Source: Pseudomonadota bacterium | Lineage (GTDB): Bacteria > Pseudomonadota > Gammaproteobacteria > Steroidobacterales > Steroidobacteraceae | Assembly: GCA_025351005.1 (NCBI GenBank) | Contig: JANXWS010000057.1 | Coordinates: 1-64,000 of the forward strand | Direction: 5' to 3' | Length of the DNA stretch: 64,000 bases | Shown: positions 1 through 9,533 of the stretch, in pieces | How the letters are laid out: each line of letters opens with the position of its first letter | How positions within the stretch are numbered: the stretch's first letter is position 1 | Notes under the pieces: generated by a model | What the model saw: only the letters and a program-made list of their open reading frames with translations | What the model was told of the DNA's origin: nothing | Databases searched by the model: none | Made by a program: the position numbers and the translations under genes

Positions 1-85
1 AATGATCACGGGCGGGTTGGCGGCAGGGGCCGCCGTGGGGACTCGGCCGATGCTAGTGGGGGACGTACTCAGGAAACGCTCTCGC

Positions 86-113
86 TTGAGGTGCGATGGT
101 CTCGTCGTATAAT
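86..113 (+). promoter_or_regulatory. Putative sigma70 promoter of the tRNA-Glu gene (TTGAGG - 16 bp - TATAAT)
   Basis: TTGAGG at 86-91 and a perfect TATAAT at 108-113, about 43 bp upstream of the tRNA. Confidence 0.55.
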
Positions 114-155
114 AACAGGCTACCGCGCGCCGGCACCTCCCAACCCGTTTTCACC

Positions 156-231
156 GCTCCCATCGTCTAGAGGCCCAGGACACAGCCCTCTCAAGGCTGG
201 TACGAGGGTTCGAATCCCTCTGGGAGCGCCA
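156..231 (+). tRNA. tRNA-Glu (anticodon CTC), CCA encoded
   Basis: Acceptor stem GCTCCCA/TGGGAGC, anticodon stem-loop CAGCC-CTCTCAA-GGCTG, T-arm AGGGTTCGAATCCCT, 3' GCCA; resembles bacterial tRNA-Glu (CGTCTAGAGGCCCAGGACAC). Confidence 0.95.
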
Positions 232-541
232 CCCCATCGCGGTCAGCCCAGGGATTACATGACGAGCCTCAATCGGCCGGAACCGGGTCGCGCGATGCGG
301 GGCGGATGAGGTCCTGGCGCCAGGACCGAAGCGACCAATCGGACCGGCCGGGTTTGAGACTTGCGCGATCGGGACCGCGAAGCTCGCGCAACGTCGTGTG
401 CCAGCGGGAGTCGATCCGATCCTACTCACGCGCGAATTACAGCGCAGACGCCCGCCCTCAAATGGCCGCCCGCGGCGTCCGCCAGCGCCGGCGCGGATTG
501 AGCACGGCGGCGCCGGCGCGCCCTCGGAGCGCCCGATGCTG

Positions 542-826
542 TCAGCGCGGGTGCCGCTCGTCCTTCTCGCCGCGGTAGGCGAGAGCCTTGCGGAGTGAGC
601 CCATCGCTGCTCTGGAGTCGGCGATCGCCTGTGCCTTGAAGCCGCCGAAGTCGTGCGGCGCCTCCTCCATGTAGTGGACAGCGTCCTCCAGCTCGTGAAT
701 CGCCTTCGCGATCCTCGGGTGCCGGCCGGCCTCTTCGCGGACCGACTCCCCGGCCCGACCTGCGGTCGCCACAAGCATCCCGCCGCCGAGGGCGAGGACC
801 GAGATCAGAGTGCGACGATTCGTCAT
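542..826 (-). CDS. Small exported hypothetical protein (94 aa, signal-peptide-like N-terminus)
   Basis: MTNRRTLISVLALGGGMLVATAGRAGE... N-terminus; internal start of ORF 542..1147. Confidence 0.6.
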   Translation of the reverse strand: MTNRRTLISVLALGGGMLVATAGRAGESVREEAGRHPRIAKAIHELEDAVHYMEEAPHDFGGFKAQAIADSRAAMGSLRKALAYRGEKDERHPR

Positions 827-1137
827 CAGAGTCTCCCGTGCTGGAAATTGGCGATTGGGCGTCGTAAGTCCAGGCGCCACGTGGCCAACGCGCGGGCGCC
901 GGATGTGCCCTGCACTATACCGGCCGCGCACGCCGGGTTTGATGACGGCCGGCGGATCAGACGCTGGCGCCGGCGGCCGCCCGAAGCGCTCGCATCCGTC
1001 GGCATGCGCCGGTACATTCAGACGCTTGAGACGGCGCCCCTCGACAGCGGTGTCTCGTGCGACGATTCGGGCTGTGGCGCTGCGCGCCGGCGCGCAGCGG
1101 AAGCCCAGTCCCCTAACTCTCTGGCGCAAAAGAGAAA

Positions 1138-1608
1138 ATGACGTCAAAGATAGTTATCGCCGCTGCGACGCGCGACGACTCGCGGGACATCTGGACCTGG
1201 CGCAACGATCCCCTGACCCGAACCATGTCCGTCGCGACCGAGGAAGTCGGCTGGCTGGAGCACACCGCCTGGTACGAGGGCTCGCTCACCGACCGCGATC
1301 GATACCTGTACATCGGCCGTGTTGAATCCGACGAGAAGGTCGGGATGTGCCGCTTCGACGTCGACACCAGCACCGCGACGACTGCCGTGTCGATCAACCT
1401 CAACCCGGCGATGCGCGGCAGGAAATTGTCCCGGCAACTACTGGCAGCGGCGATCTCCGCCTTCTGGAACGTGCGAAGAATGCGCCTGATTGCAATCATC
1501 AAAAGGAAGAATACGGCCAGCATGCGCTGCTTCAGCGGCTGCGGCTTTCTGCTCGTTGCTGAGGACGGGGAATACCTCGAATGGCGTCTCGACCCGGGAC
1601 CGGGCTGA
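1138..1608 (+). CDS. GNAT-family N-acetyltransferase
   Basis: GNAT-like pattern (WRNDP near N-term; RGRKLSRQLLAAA; KNTASMRCFSGCGF). Confidence 0.75.
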   Translation: MTSKIVIAAATRDDSRDIWTWRNDPLTRTMSVATEEVGWLEHTAWYEGSLTDRDRYLYIGRVESDEKVGMCRFDVDTSTATTAVSINLNPAMRGRKLSRQLLAAAISAFWNVRRMRLIAIIKRKNTASMRCFSGCGFLLVAEDGEYLEWRLDPGPG

Positions 1609-1751
1609 GCCCGCGTCCGCTGGCCGGCCGCTCGACGGCTGATACGCGTCGAGAGGGCAACGCAATTCAGCGAGGCGTCACCGGTCGCACGTATCAACCG
1701 ACGCCGGAATTGCGCAGAATGACGGTCACAACCACTCCCGCGGAGGACGCG

Positions 1752-2123
1752 ATGACCACGGCCTACTGGTGCGTGCTGATAGCCGGACTCCTGCCCTATG
1801 CGGCGACGCTGAGCGCGAAGGGCGGCAGCCGCTTCGACAACCACAACCCGCGCGCGTGGCTGGCGGCGCAGACCGGCTGGCGGGCGCGAGCACACTCGGC
1901 GCAGCTCAACGGCTTCGAGGCCTTCCCGCTGTTCGCTGCAGCGGTCATCATCGCCCACCATTTGGGCGCCCCGCAGCCACGAGTCGACGGGCTCGCGCTC
2001 GTCTTCGTCGCCGCGCGAGTCGTGTACCTCGGGGCCTACATCGCCGACCTCGCCTTGCTGCGCAGCATCGTCTGGTTCGTCGGCATCGGCTCTTCGGTCG
2101 CGATTTTCCTCGCTGGCAGCTGA
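1752..2123 (+). CDS. MAPEG family membrane protein
   Basis: Four hydrophobic segments with NPRAW...RARAHSAQLNGFEAFPLFAAAV and R.VY..AYI typical of MAPEG proteins. Confidence 0.8.
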   Translation: MTTAYWCVLIAGLLPYAATLSAKGGSRFDNHNPRAWLAAQTGWRARAHSAQLNGFEAFPLFAAAVIIAHHLGAPQPRVDGLALVFVAARVVYLGAYIADLALLRSIVWFVGIGSSVAIFLAGS

Positions 2124-2186
2124 CCAGTGGCGCCGGCAAGCTGTTTTGGCTAGGGTGACCGCGGTTTCAACGGCGCCAGGGTTGCC

Positions 2187-2999
2187 ATGAATCCCGCCGA
2201 CCAGCGCGTCGCCGAACTCGTCGACAAGTGGCTGCAGAGCATCGAGCTGCACCTCAAGTACGCCTCGCTGACGGACGAGGCGTACTGGCAGGTGCAGCCC
2301 TGGAGCCGCCACCAGCGTCCGGCCGGGTGGATTCTCGACCTGGCGTTCGGCCGCGCACGCGAGCTCAAGCGCCAGATCGAGCAGCGCCGAGCGAACGGCG
2401 ACGTTGGCTTCGGCGAGGCCCTGGAACTGATGGCGTTCCTGGCGAACCTGGTCGGGGCCCAGCATATCGAACGGTTCATTCCGCTCGCCGATCCGGAGCG
2501 CGAAAACGCCGCCGTCCTCGGCCAAACGGAGTCGAAGCTCACCGCCCTCAGCACGACGACGACCCAAACGCGCTCGCTTCTCGAGCCGACGCGCGAGATG
2601 CGGATCCTGCCGCCCGCCGCGCCCGCGCCGGGCGAAACCGGCGAGGACACGGCGCGACCGGTACCGACCGCGGCAGCGGCGCCGGCGCCGGGGCCCGCCG
2701 CACCGACGCCGCCACCGGCCGCGGCGGCGCCCCCGGCAGCACCACGTCCGCCGCAGCCGTCCGCGACCGCGTCGCCGCAGCGCCAACAACGCCCGGCACC
2801 GGCCAAGCACGTGGCGTTGCCCGAGCCGGGCACCGTCGAGGCTCAGATCATCAGTGACGCGGTACGGCTGCTCAAGTGGGGTCGCCAGTGGCACGAACTC
2901 GCGGGCGCGATCTCCCGCATCGCCGACCGGCCCGGAGTGGTCGAGGTCCGCAAGTGCCTCCGGACCTATAAGGCGGCGATCGAGAAAGCCGCGCAGTGA
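2187..2999 (+). CDS. Hypothetical protein with two globular ends joined by a Pro/Ala-rich linker
   Basis: 270-aa ORF; conserved-looking N-terminal helical part, PAPGPAAPTPPPAAAAPPAAPRPPQPS linker, C-terminal ~55 aa. Confidence 0.6.
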   Translation: MNPADQRVAELVDKWLQSIELHLKYASLTDEAYWQVQPWSRHQRPAGWILDLAFGRARELKRQIEQRRANGDVGFGEALELMAFLANLVGAQHIERFIPLADPERENAAVLGQTESKLTALSTTTTQTRSLLEPTREMRILPPAAPAPGETGEDTARPVPTAAAAPAPGPAAPTPPPAAAAPPAAPRPPQPSATASPQRQQRPAPAKHVALPEPGTVEAQIISDAVRLLKWGRQWHELAGAISRIADRPGVVEVRKCLRTYKAAIEKAAQ

Positions 3000-3081
3000 C
3001 CGCCCGCCGTTGGCAGGGCCCGCGCGCTTGCGTAGTCTTGGCCGCCCCGCCGCTCGCCGGCGCCTCGCCGAGGACCATGCC

Positions 3082-3558
3082 ATGCTTACATTCCGCGCCG
3101 CCCTCGCCGCGCTCGCGCTCATACGCGCCGCGGGCGCGTTGGCGGCCCCAGAGTCGCCGGCTGAGGAAGCAATCGACTACCGGCATTCCGTCTACCACGT
3201 GATCGGCTGGAATTTCAGCCCGATGGCCGCGGCCGTCACCGGCAAGGTCCCTTACGACAAGGACGCCTTCCTGAGGCAGGCGACGCGCGTCGCTCTGTTG
3301 GCGCCGATGCTGCCGGAGGGGTTTCCGGCGGGCTCCTACGTCGCCGGCAAGACCCGGGCGAAGCCCGCCATCTGGGAGCAGCGCGCGGAATTCGACGAAC
3401 TGCTGCGCGCGCTGGCGGCCAAGAGTGCCTCGCTCGCCGAGATTGCCAAGACCGGCGATCTGCAACAGATCAAGCCCGCGTTCAACGAGCTGGCCCAGGT
3501 CTGCAAGGACTGCCACAAGAAGTTCAGGGAAGACGAGGACAAACACCACGCGCACTGA
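3082..3558 (+). CDS. Cytochrome c' (class II c-type cytochrome)
   Basis: Signal peptide, C-terminal CKDCHKKFR heme-binding CxxCH motif. Confidence 0.85.
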   Translation: MLTFRAALAALALIRAAGALAAPESPAEEAIDYRHSVYHVIGWNFSPMAAAVTGKVPYDKDAFLRQATRVALLAPMLPEGFPAGSYVAGKTRAKPAIWEQRAEFDELLRALAAKSASLAEIAKTGDLQQIKPAFNELAQVCKDCHKKFREDEDKHHAH

Positions 3559-3564
3559 TGCTCT

Positions 3565-4287
3565 TCACATCAGCACGAGCGGCGCCTGTGGTGCGGTAGC
3601 GATCGCCGACGCGAGCAGTGCCGCAAGCAGCACGACGATCGCGATCGCGACGCCGATGCGCTGGTCCGCAATCTCCAGGGCTGCCGGGACGTCGCGCTTC
3701 CGACCGGTCACGAGCGGAGCGATCAGGTCGAGGCCCAGCACACGGCGGTAATAGAGCGCCGCCGCCACGTGCACGGACACTGCCGCGAGTATCAGGTTCG
3801 ACATTAGCCGGTGCCAGTAGCTGAGCGTGTCGCTCGCGTCCTGGCTCAGGTAACCGAACAGCGGCCCGGTGTTGCTGACCTCGTCGTTGGCGAACAGGCC
3901 ACAGCCGGCCTGCAGCGCCAGCAGAACCAGCAACGCGAGGATCATCCAGCCGCCCGCCGGCGTGTGCCCGACGAAACGCGGAGCGCGACCGCCGCGGAGC
4001 GCTACGAGCGACGCGATGACCGCTCGTGGGCCGCGCATGAAGTCCGCGAAGCGGGCATGGGCGGGTCCGACGAAGCCCCAGGCAATGCGGAACAGCACCA
4101 GCACCAGCACGGCACAGCCGCAAAACACGTGCTGCGGGAACGCGGACATGCCGATCCAGTGGGTGACAAACGAGCCGCCGACCGCGAGGGCGAGGCCCCA
4201 GTGGCAGACGCGGAGCGGCAGGTCCCAGACGAGGCGACTCCGCCCGTCGGCCCCCGCATCGTCGGTCGGCGTGAAATCGTGTCGCAT
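3565..4287 (-). CDS. Cytochrome b561-family / Ni-Fe hydrogenase-type b-type cytochrome
   Basis: VWDLPLRVCHWGLALAV N-term; four hydrophobic helices with His; YWHRLMSNLILAAVSVHVAAALYYR. Confidence 0.85.
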   Translation of the reverse strand: MRHDFTPTDDAGADGRSRLVWDLPLRVCHWGLALAVGGSFVTHWIGMSAFPQHVFCGCAVLVLVLFRIAWGFVGPAHARFADFMRGPRAVIASLVALRGGRAPRFVGHTPAGGWMILALLVLLALQAGCGLFANDEVSNTGPLFGYLSQDASDTLSYWHRLMSNLILAAVSVHVAAALYYRRVLGLDLIAPLVTGRKRDVPAALEIADQRIGVAIAIVVLLAALLASAIATAPQAPLVLM

Positions 4288-4437
4288 GCCGAACGTGGGC
4301 CCCGGATTGCTCCATTCTAGCCTGCAGGCGGCCGGCGCCCGGCGTGGCATTGCAGGACGGCCGCCGCTTTTGCAGAATCGCCGCCCGCGGCCGACGGTGC
4401 GGAACTCGGCCGGCTACGGCCAGTCACAGGCGACGCC

Positions 4438-5379
4438 ATGATCGAAGTCAAGACTCTCACGAAACGCTTCGGCGACGTCGTCGCCGTGCGCGACCTGTCG
4501 TTCCGGGTGGTGCCCGGGGAGATCCTCGGTTTTCTCGGACCGAATGGCGCCGGCAAAACGACGACGATGCGCGTGATCGCGGGCTACTTGGCTCCGACGG
4601 CGGGGACTGCCTCGGTCTGCGGCCATGACGTCGCGCGCGAGCCACTCGCGTCGCGGCGCTGCCTCGGCTACCTGCCGGAGGGCGCCCCGCTCTGGCCGGA
4701 GATGACGCCGCGCGGCTTTCTCGACTTCATCGCCGACGTGCGCGGGCTCGCGGGCGACCTGCGGCGCCGGCGGCTGGCCGAGACGATCGGGCGGCTCGGT
4801 CTCGAGGACGTGCTCGAGCGCAGCATCGAGACCCTGTCCAAGGGCTTCCGGCGCCGCGTCGGCCTCGCGCAGGCGATCCTGCACGACCCGCCGGTGCTGG
4901 TGCTCGACGAGCCCACCGACGGCCTCGACCCGAACCAGAAGCACGAGGTCCGGACGCTGATCCGCGAGATGGCGCCCGGCAAGACGATCGTGATCTCGAC
5001 CCACATCCTCGAGGAAGTGCACGCCGTCTGCACGCGCGCGATCATCGTCGCGCGCGGCGAACTGCTCGTCGACGAGCGCCCGGCGACGCTCGAGGCACGC
5101 TCCCGCTATCACAACGCCGTGACCGTGACGGCTGCGGCCGAAGCGGACCTCGACCGGATCGCCGCCGCCGTGCGCGGCCTGGCCCAGGTGGCCGCGGTCG
5201 AGGTCGATGCGCCCGACTTGCGGCTGACTGCACTGCCGCGGGCGGGCGAGGAGCTCTACGAGCGCATCGCCGAACTCGCACGCGTCGAGCGCCTGCCGTT
5301 GCACGGCCTGCGGCTCGAGACCGGCCGCCTCGACGAAGTGTTCCGCGCCATCACGACCGGCACTGAGGCAGCGCCGTGA
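4438..5379 (+). CDS. ABC transporter ATP-binding protein (GldA/NatA-like)
   Basis: Walker A GPNGAGKTTT, signature-like LSKGFRRRVGLAQA, Walker B VLVLDEPTDGLDP. Confidence 0.9.
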   Translation: MIEVKTLTKRFGDVVAVRDLSFRVVPGEILGFLGPNGAGKTTTMRVIAGYLAPTAGTASVCGHDVAREPLASRRCLGYLPEGAPLWPEMTPRGFLDFIADVRGLAGDLRRRRLAETIGRLGLEDVLERSIETLSKGFRRRVGLAQAILHDPPVLVLDEPTDGLDPNQKHEVRTLIREMAPGKTIVISTHILEEVHAVCTRAIIVARGELLVDERPATLEARSRYHNAVTVTAAAEADLDRIAAAVRGLAQVAAVEVDAPDLRLTALPRAGEELYERIAELARVERLPLHGLRLETGRLDEVFRAITTGTEAAP

Positions 5380-6110
5380 GCGCGTTCAGCGCGGTCTATC
5401 GGCGCGAGCTCGCGGGCTCCTTCGCGACCCCGCTCGCCTACGTGTTCATCGTCATTTTTCTGCTGCTGTCCGGCGCCTTCACGTTCTGGCTGGGCGGCTT
5501 CTACGAGCGGGGCCAGGCAGACCTGGCGCCGTTCTTCAGCTTCCATCCGTGGCTGTACCTCTTTCTGGTGCCGGCGGTGGCGATGCGGCTGTGGGCCGAG
5601 GAGCGCCGCAGCGGCAGCATCGAGCTGCTGTTGACGCTGCCGGTCCGGCCGGGAACCATCGTGCTCGCGAAGTTCCTCGCCGCATGGACCTTCGTCGCCC
5701 TTGCGCTCGCGTTGACCGTCCCGATCTGGATCACGGTCAACTACCTGGGCTCGCCGGACAACGGCGCGATCCTGGCGGGCTACCTTGGCAGCCTCGCGAT
5801 GGCCGGCGCCTTCCTCGCGATCGGCGGCTGCCTGTCGGCCGCGACTCGAAGCCAGGTCGTCGCGTTCATCCTGACGGTTGTGGTCTGCTTCCTGCTGCTG
5901 CTGGCCGGCCAGCCGCTGGTGCTCGATGCGTTTCGCGGCTGGGCGACGCCTGCGGTCGTCGATGCGGTCGCGAGCTTGAGCTTCCTGACCCATTTTCAGG
6001 CGATCTCGAAGGGCGTGCTCGAGCTCAGGGACGTCCTCTACTTCGCGATGACGATCGGCGTGTGGTTGTACGCGACGACCCTGGTACTCGAACTGCGCAA
6101 GGCGGACTGA
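5376..6110 (+). CDS. ABC transporter permease (ABC-2/GldF-like)
   Basis: Six hydrophobic segments; 4-bp overlap with the upstream ATPase; MRLWAEERRSGSIELLLTLPV motif. Confidence 0.88.
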   Translation: MSAFSAVYRRELAGSFATPLAYVFIVIFLLLSGAFTFWLGGFYERGQADLAPFFSFHPWLYLFLVPAVAMRLWAEERRSGSIELLLTLPVRPGTIVLAKFLAAWTFVALALALTVPIWITVNYLGSPDNGAILAGYLGSLAMAGAFLAIGGCLSAATRSQVVAFILTVVVCFLLLLAGQPLVLDAFRGWATPAVVDAVASLSFLTHFQAISKGVLELRDVLYFAMTIGVWLYATTLVLELRKAD

Positions 6111-6113
6111 GGG

Positions 6114-7976
6114 ATGCGCGAAGTGACGGGCCGGACCCTGGGCATTGCGACGTTCGTCGTGCTGGCGGTGCTGTTCGTGGGCCTGACGGTGGTCCTTGAC
6201 CACAGCCTCAAGGGGGCGCGCCTCGACCTGACGGAGAACCGCCTGCACACGCTCGCGCCCGGCACCGACCACCTGCTGGGCGGCCTCAAGGAACCGGTCA
6301 ATCTCTACTTCCACTTCTCGCAGCAGGCGTCGGTCCCGGTGCCGCAGCTGCGCGCCTATGCCGGCCGCGTCCGCGAGCTGCTCGAGGAATTTGCGGCGCG
6401 TTCCGGCGGCCACATCCGGCTGCACGTCGTCGATCCACAGCCGTATTCCGACGACGAGGACCGGGCGACCGAATTCGGTCTGAAGGCCGTGCCGCTCGGC
6501 CGCGGCGATGAGCCGATCTGGTTCGGGCTTGCCGGCACCAACTCGACCGACGGCCGGTCGGTCATCGAGTTCTTCCAGCCGCAGAAGGAGGAGTTCCTGG
6601 AGTACGACGTCGCCCGCCTGATCCACGAGCTGGCGGCGCCGGCCCGCAAGGTCGTTGGCGTGCTCAGCACGCTCCCGCTCGGCGGCGGCTTCGACCCGGC
6701 GAGCGGCGGCATGCAGCGGCCCTGGATCGTCGAAGGGCAGGTCGCCGAGCTGTTCGAGGTGCGCACGATCGCGCCGGACGCGGTCACGCTGCCGGCCGGG
6801 CTCGACGCGCTCTGGGTCGTGCAGCCGAAGGGCCTGTCACCCGGGCTCGCCTACGCGATCGACCAGTACGTGCTCGGCGGCGGCCGCATGCTGCTGTGCG
6901 TCGATCCGGACGCGCTGTTCGATCCCGGCGCAGGTGCGGGCGCCGACCGTGCCTCGACCCTCGAACCGCTGCTGTCGGCGTGGGGCGTCGGCTACGATCC
7001 GCGCCGGGCGCTCGGCGACATGGAACACGCGCTGCTGGTCGGCGGCGCCGGCGGCCAGCCGGTGCGCGACCCGGCCTTCGTAGGGTTCGGCGAGGGCAGC
7101 CTCGCGAAGGGCGACGTGATCACGGCCTCGCTCGGCACGATCAACTTCGCCACGCCCGGCTTCCTCGAGCCGCGCCACGTCGAGGGCGTGAGCTTCGAGC
7201 CGCTGGTGACCTCCGGACCGGAGTCGGCACCGATCCCGACGGACACGCTGCGGCTCGCGCGGTCGCCCGGCAGCCTGCGCCAGGGTTTCAAACCGACCGG
7301 CCGCCGCTACGTCGTCGCCGCCCGCATCTCCGGGCTGCTGCCGAGCGCCTACCCCGGCGGCCCGCCGGCCGGCGTGACGCCGGCCGGCCCGCACCTCGCG
7401 CGCGCGACTGCCCCAGCCAACCTCGTGGTCGTCGCCGACAGCGACTTCCTCGCCGACATGATGTGGGTCCGCGTCACGACGATGTTCGGCGAGCGCGTCG
7501 CCGAGCCCTCGGCCAACAACGGCGACTTCGTGCTCAACGCGCTCGACAACCTGACCGGTAGCGCGGACCTGCTCGGCATCCGCGGCCGGCCGACGTTCAG
7601 CCGCCCGTTCACCCGCGTCGAGCGCCTGCGGGTCCGCGCCGACGAGCGCCTGCGCAGCAAGGAGACCGAGCTCGAGGCACGCCTTGCCGAGACCGAGCGC
7701 AAGCTTGCCGAGCTGCAGAACGGGCGCGCCGATCGTCAGTCGCTGACCCTGTCGAGCGAGCAGCAGCGCGAGGTCGAGCGCTTCCGGCAGCAGAAGCTCG
7801 ACATCCGCCGGCAGCTGCGCGGCGTGCGCCGCGACCTCGACGAGCAGATCGAGGCGCTCGGCACGGTCCTGAAAGTGATCAACGTCGTCGCGATGCCGGT
7901 CGTCGTGTCGCTGGTGGCACTGCTCGTATCCGTGGTCGCGCGACGCCGGCGCCGCGCCCGCGCCGGGGCGTCATGA
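6114..7976 (+). CDS. GldG-family ABC transporter auxiliary protein
   Basis: N-terminal TM, LTENRLHTLAPGT, large periplasmic domain, coiled coil and C-terminal TM. Confidence 0.85.
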   Translation: MREVTGRTLGIATFVVLAVLFVGLTVVLDHSLKGARLDLTENRLHTLAPGTDHLLGGLKEPVNLYFHFSQQASVPVPQLRAYAGRVRELLEEFAARSGGHIRLHVVDPQPYSDDEDRATEFGLKAVPLGRGDEPIWFGLAGTNSTDGRSVIEFFQPQKEEFLEYDVARLIHELAAPARKVVGVLSTLPLGGGFDPASGGMQRPWIVEGQVAELFEVRTIAPDAVTLPAGLDALWVVQPKGLSPGLAYAIDQYVLGGGRMLLCVDPDALFDPGAGAGADRASTLEPLLSAWGVGYDPRRALGDMEHALLVGGAGGQPVRDPAFVGFGEGSLAKGDVITASLGTINFATPGFLEPRHVEGVSFEPLVTSGPESAPIPTDTLRLARSPGSLRQGFKPTGRRYVVAARISGLLPSAYPGGPPAGVTPAGPHLARATAPANLVVVADSDFLADMMWVRVTTMFGERVAEPSANNGDFVLNALDNLTGSADLLGIRGRPTFSRPFTRVERLRVRADERLRSKETELEARLAETERKLAELQNGRADRQSLTLSSEQQREVERFRQQKLDIRRQLRGVRRDLDEQIEALGTVLKVINVVAMPVVVSLVALLVSVVARRRRRARAGAS

Positions 7977-9016
7977 GCGCACGTCGGCTGCTCGTGCTGC
8001 TTGCGCTCGCAGTCGCGATGACGGCCGCAGCGCTGTGGCTCGGCGCGCGACGGACGACCGGGCACGAGCCGGGCTACGGGGCGCCGGTGCTGCCGGGCCT
8101 CGCGGCGGTGCTCGACTCGGTCACCTCGCTGCGCCTCGTCGGCGCCGGCGGCAGAACGCTGGTGACGCTCGCGCGCGGCGACGGCGGCTGGCGGGTTGCC
8201 GAGGCGGACTACGCCGCCGACATGGACCGGGTCCGGCGCCTGCTGGTAGCACTCGGCGAGCTGCGCGTCGTCGAAGCCAAGACCAGCGACCCGGCACGCT
8301 ATCCGGCGCTCGGGGTCGAGGACGTGGCCGCCGCCGGCGCACAGTCGATCCGTCTCGAGCTCGGCGGTCTCCAGGCACCGCTCGCGCTGCTGGTCGGCCG
8401 CGCCGCCGGCCAGCAGGGCAGCTACGTGCGGCTGCCGACGGCGCCAGCGGCGCTGGAGGCACGGCCCGCGCTCGAACTCCCGCGCACGCCGCAGCTGTGG
8501 CTTGCGCGCACGGTCATCGACCTCGCCCCGGAGCGGGTCCAGTCGCTTGCGATCGCGCCTGCGAACGGGCCGCCGTGGCGCGCCGAGCGCACCGCCCGCG
8601 ACGCCGCGCACTTCGACGTGCCGGACCTGCCCCGCGGACGCGAGCTCAGCCATCGGGCCGCCGCGGACGCTGCCGCGGACGTGCTCGCGAGGCTCGAGTT
8701 CGACGAGGTCCGCCGCAGTGCGGTCCCGGCCGGCCGGCCGCGGCGCGACCGCACGGTGGTGCACAGCTTCGACGGCCTCGTCGTTACGCTCGAGGGCTGG
8801 GCCGAAGGGGAGCAGCGCTGGCTCGCGGTTGCGAGTCGTTTCGACGCCGGGGCCGCCGCGCACTTCCCCGCCGCCGATCGGCGGGCAGCGGACGCGGCCC
8901 AGGTACGCGCCGAGGCCGAGCGCATCGGGCGCGCGACCGACGGCTGGCAGTACCGCGTGCCCGGCTACCGCTACGACGCGATCTTCCGCAAGCGCGACGA
9001 CGTCTTGCGGCACTGA
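7973..9016 (+). CDS. DUF4340 domain-containing protein
   Basis: TM N-term; follows the GldG homologue with 4-bp overlap; W-AEADYAADMDRVRRLLVALGELRVVEAKT pattern. Confidence 0.75.
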   Translation: MSARRLLVLLALAVAMTAAALWLGARRTTGHEPGYGAPVLPGLAAVLDSVTSLRLVGAGGRTLVTLARGDGGWRVAEADYAADMDRVRRLLVALGELRVVEAKTSDPARYPALGVEDVAAAGAQSIRLELGGLQAPLALLVGRAAGQQGSYVRLPTAPAALEARPALELPRTPQLWLARTVIDLAPERVQSLAIAPANGPPWRAERTARDAAHFDVPDLPRGRELSHRAAADAAADVLARLEFDEVRRSAVPAGRPRRDRTVVHSFDGLVVTLEGWAEGEQRWLAVASRFDAGAAAHFPAADRRAADAAQVRAEAERIGRATDGWQYRVPGYRYDAIFRKRDDVLRH

Positions 9017-9017
9017 C

Positions 9018-9533
9018 GTGGACACGGCGCGGGCAGGCACGTTTCCGCGCCTCGCGGCCGCCGCCTACGACGGTCTGCTGCTGCTCGCGCTGCTGATGAT
9101 CCTGACCGCGATCGCGCAGCTTGCGACGCACGGCGAGGCGATCACCCGCGCGCGCGTCGGCGCGTGGGAGTACCTGTACCAGGCGCTGTTGGCCGGGACC
9201 GTTGCCCTCTACTTCGGCGCCGCCTGGACGCGGCGCGGGCAGACGCTCGGCATGAAGGCGTGGCGCATCCGGCTCGAGACGACCGCGGGCGCCGTGCCGT
9301 CCTGGGGCGTGGTGCTGCTGCGCCTCGCGCTCGCGGCGCCGCTGTACCTGGCGCCGATCGTCGCGACCGCGTTGTGGCTCGCGCACCGCGGCAGCTGGTG
9401 GCTGCCGCCGCTCGGCGCGTTGCCGCTCGCGCTGAGCTTCGCCAGCAACGTTTTCTCGAGCCGCGGCACCCTGCACGATGCGTGGTCAGGCACGCGCATC
9501 GTACCGGTGCGGCCCGGCCCGGCGGGCGGTTAG
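9018..9533 (+). CDS. RDD family membrane protein
   Basis: GTG start; RLAAAAYDGLLLLALL ... RRGQTLGMKAWRIRL typical RDD. Confidence 0.85.
   Translation: MDTARAGTFPRLAAAAYDGLLLLALLMILTAIAQLATHGEAITRARVGAWEYLYQALLAGTVALYFGAAWTRRGQTLGMKAWRIRLETTAGAVPSWGVVLLRLALAAPLYLAPIVATALWLAHRGSWWLPPLGALPLALSFASNVFSSRGTLHDAWSGTRIVPVRPGPAGG

Noticed and set aside
1113-3122. 669-aa minus-strand ORF
   Set aside because: Covers the acetyltransferase, MAPEG and hypothetical genes in antisense; composition is Arg/Gly-rich without domains.
5256-6626. 456-aa minus-strand ORF
   Set aside because: Shadow ORF opposite the gld-like genes; low-complexity composition.
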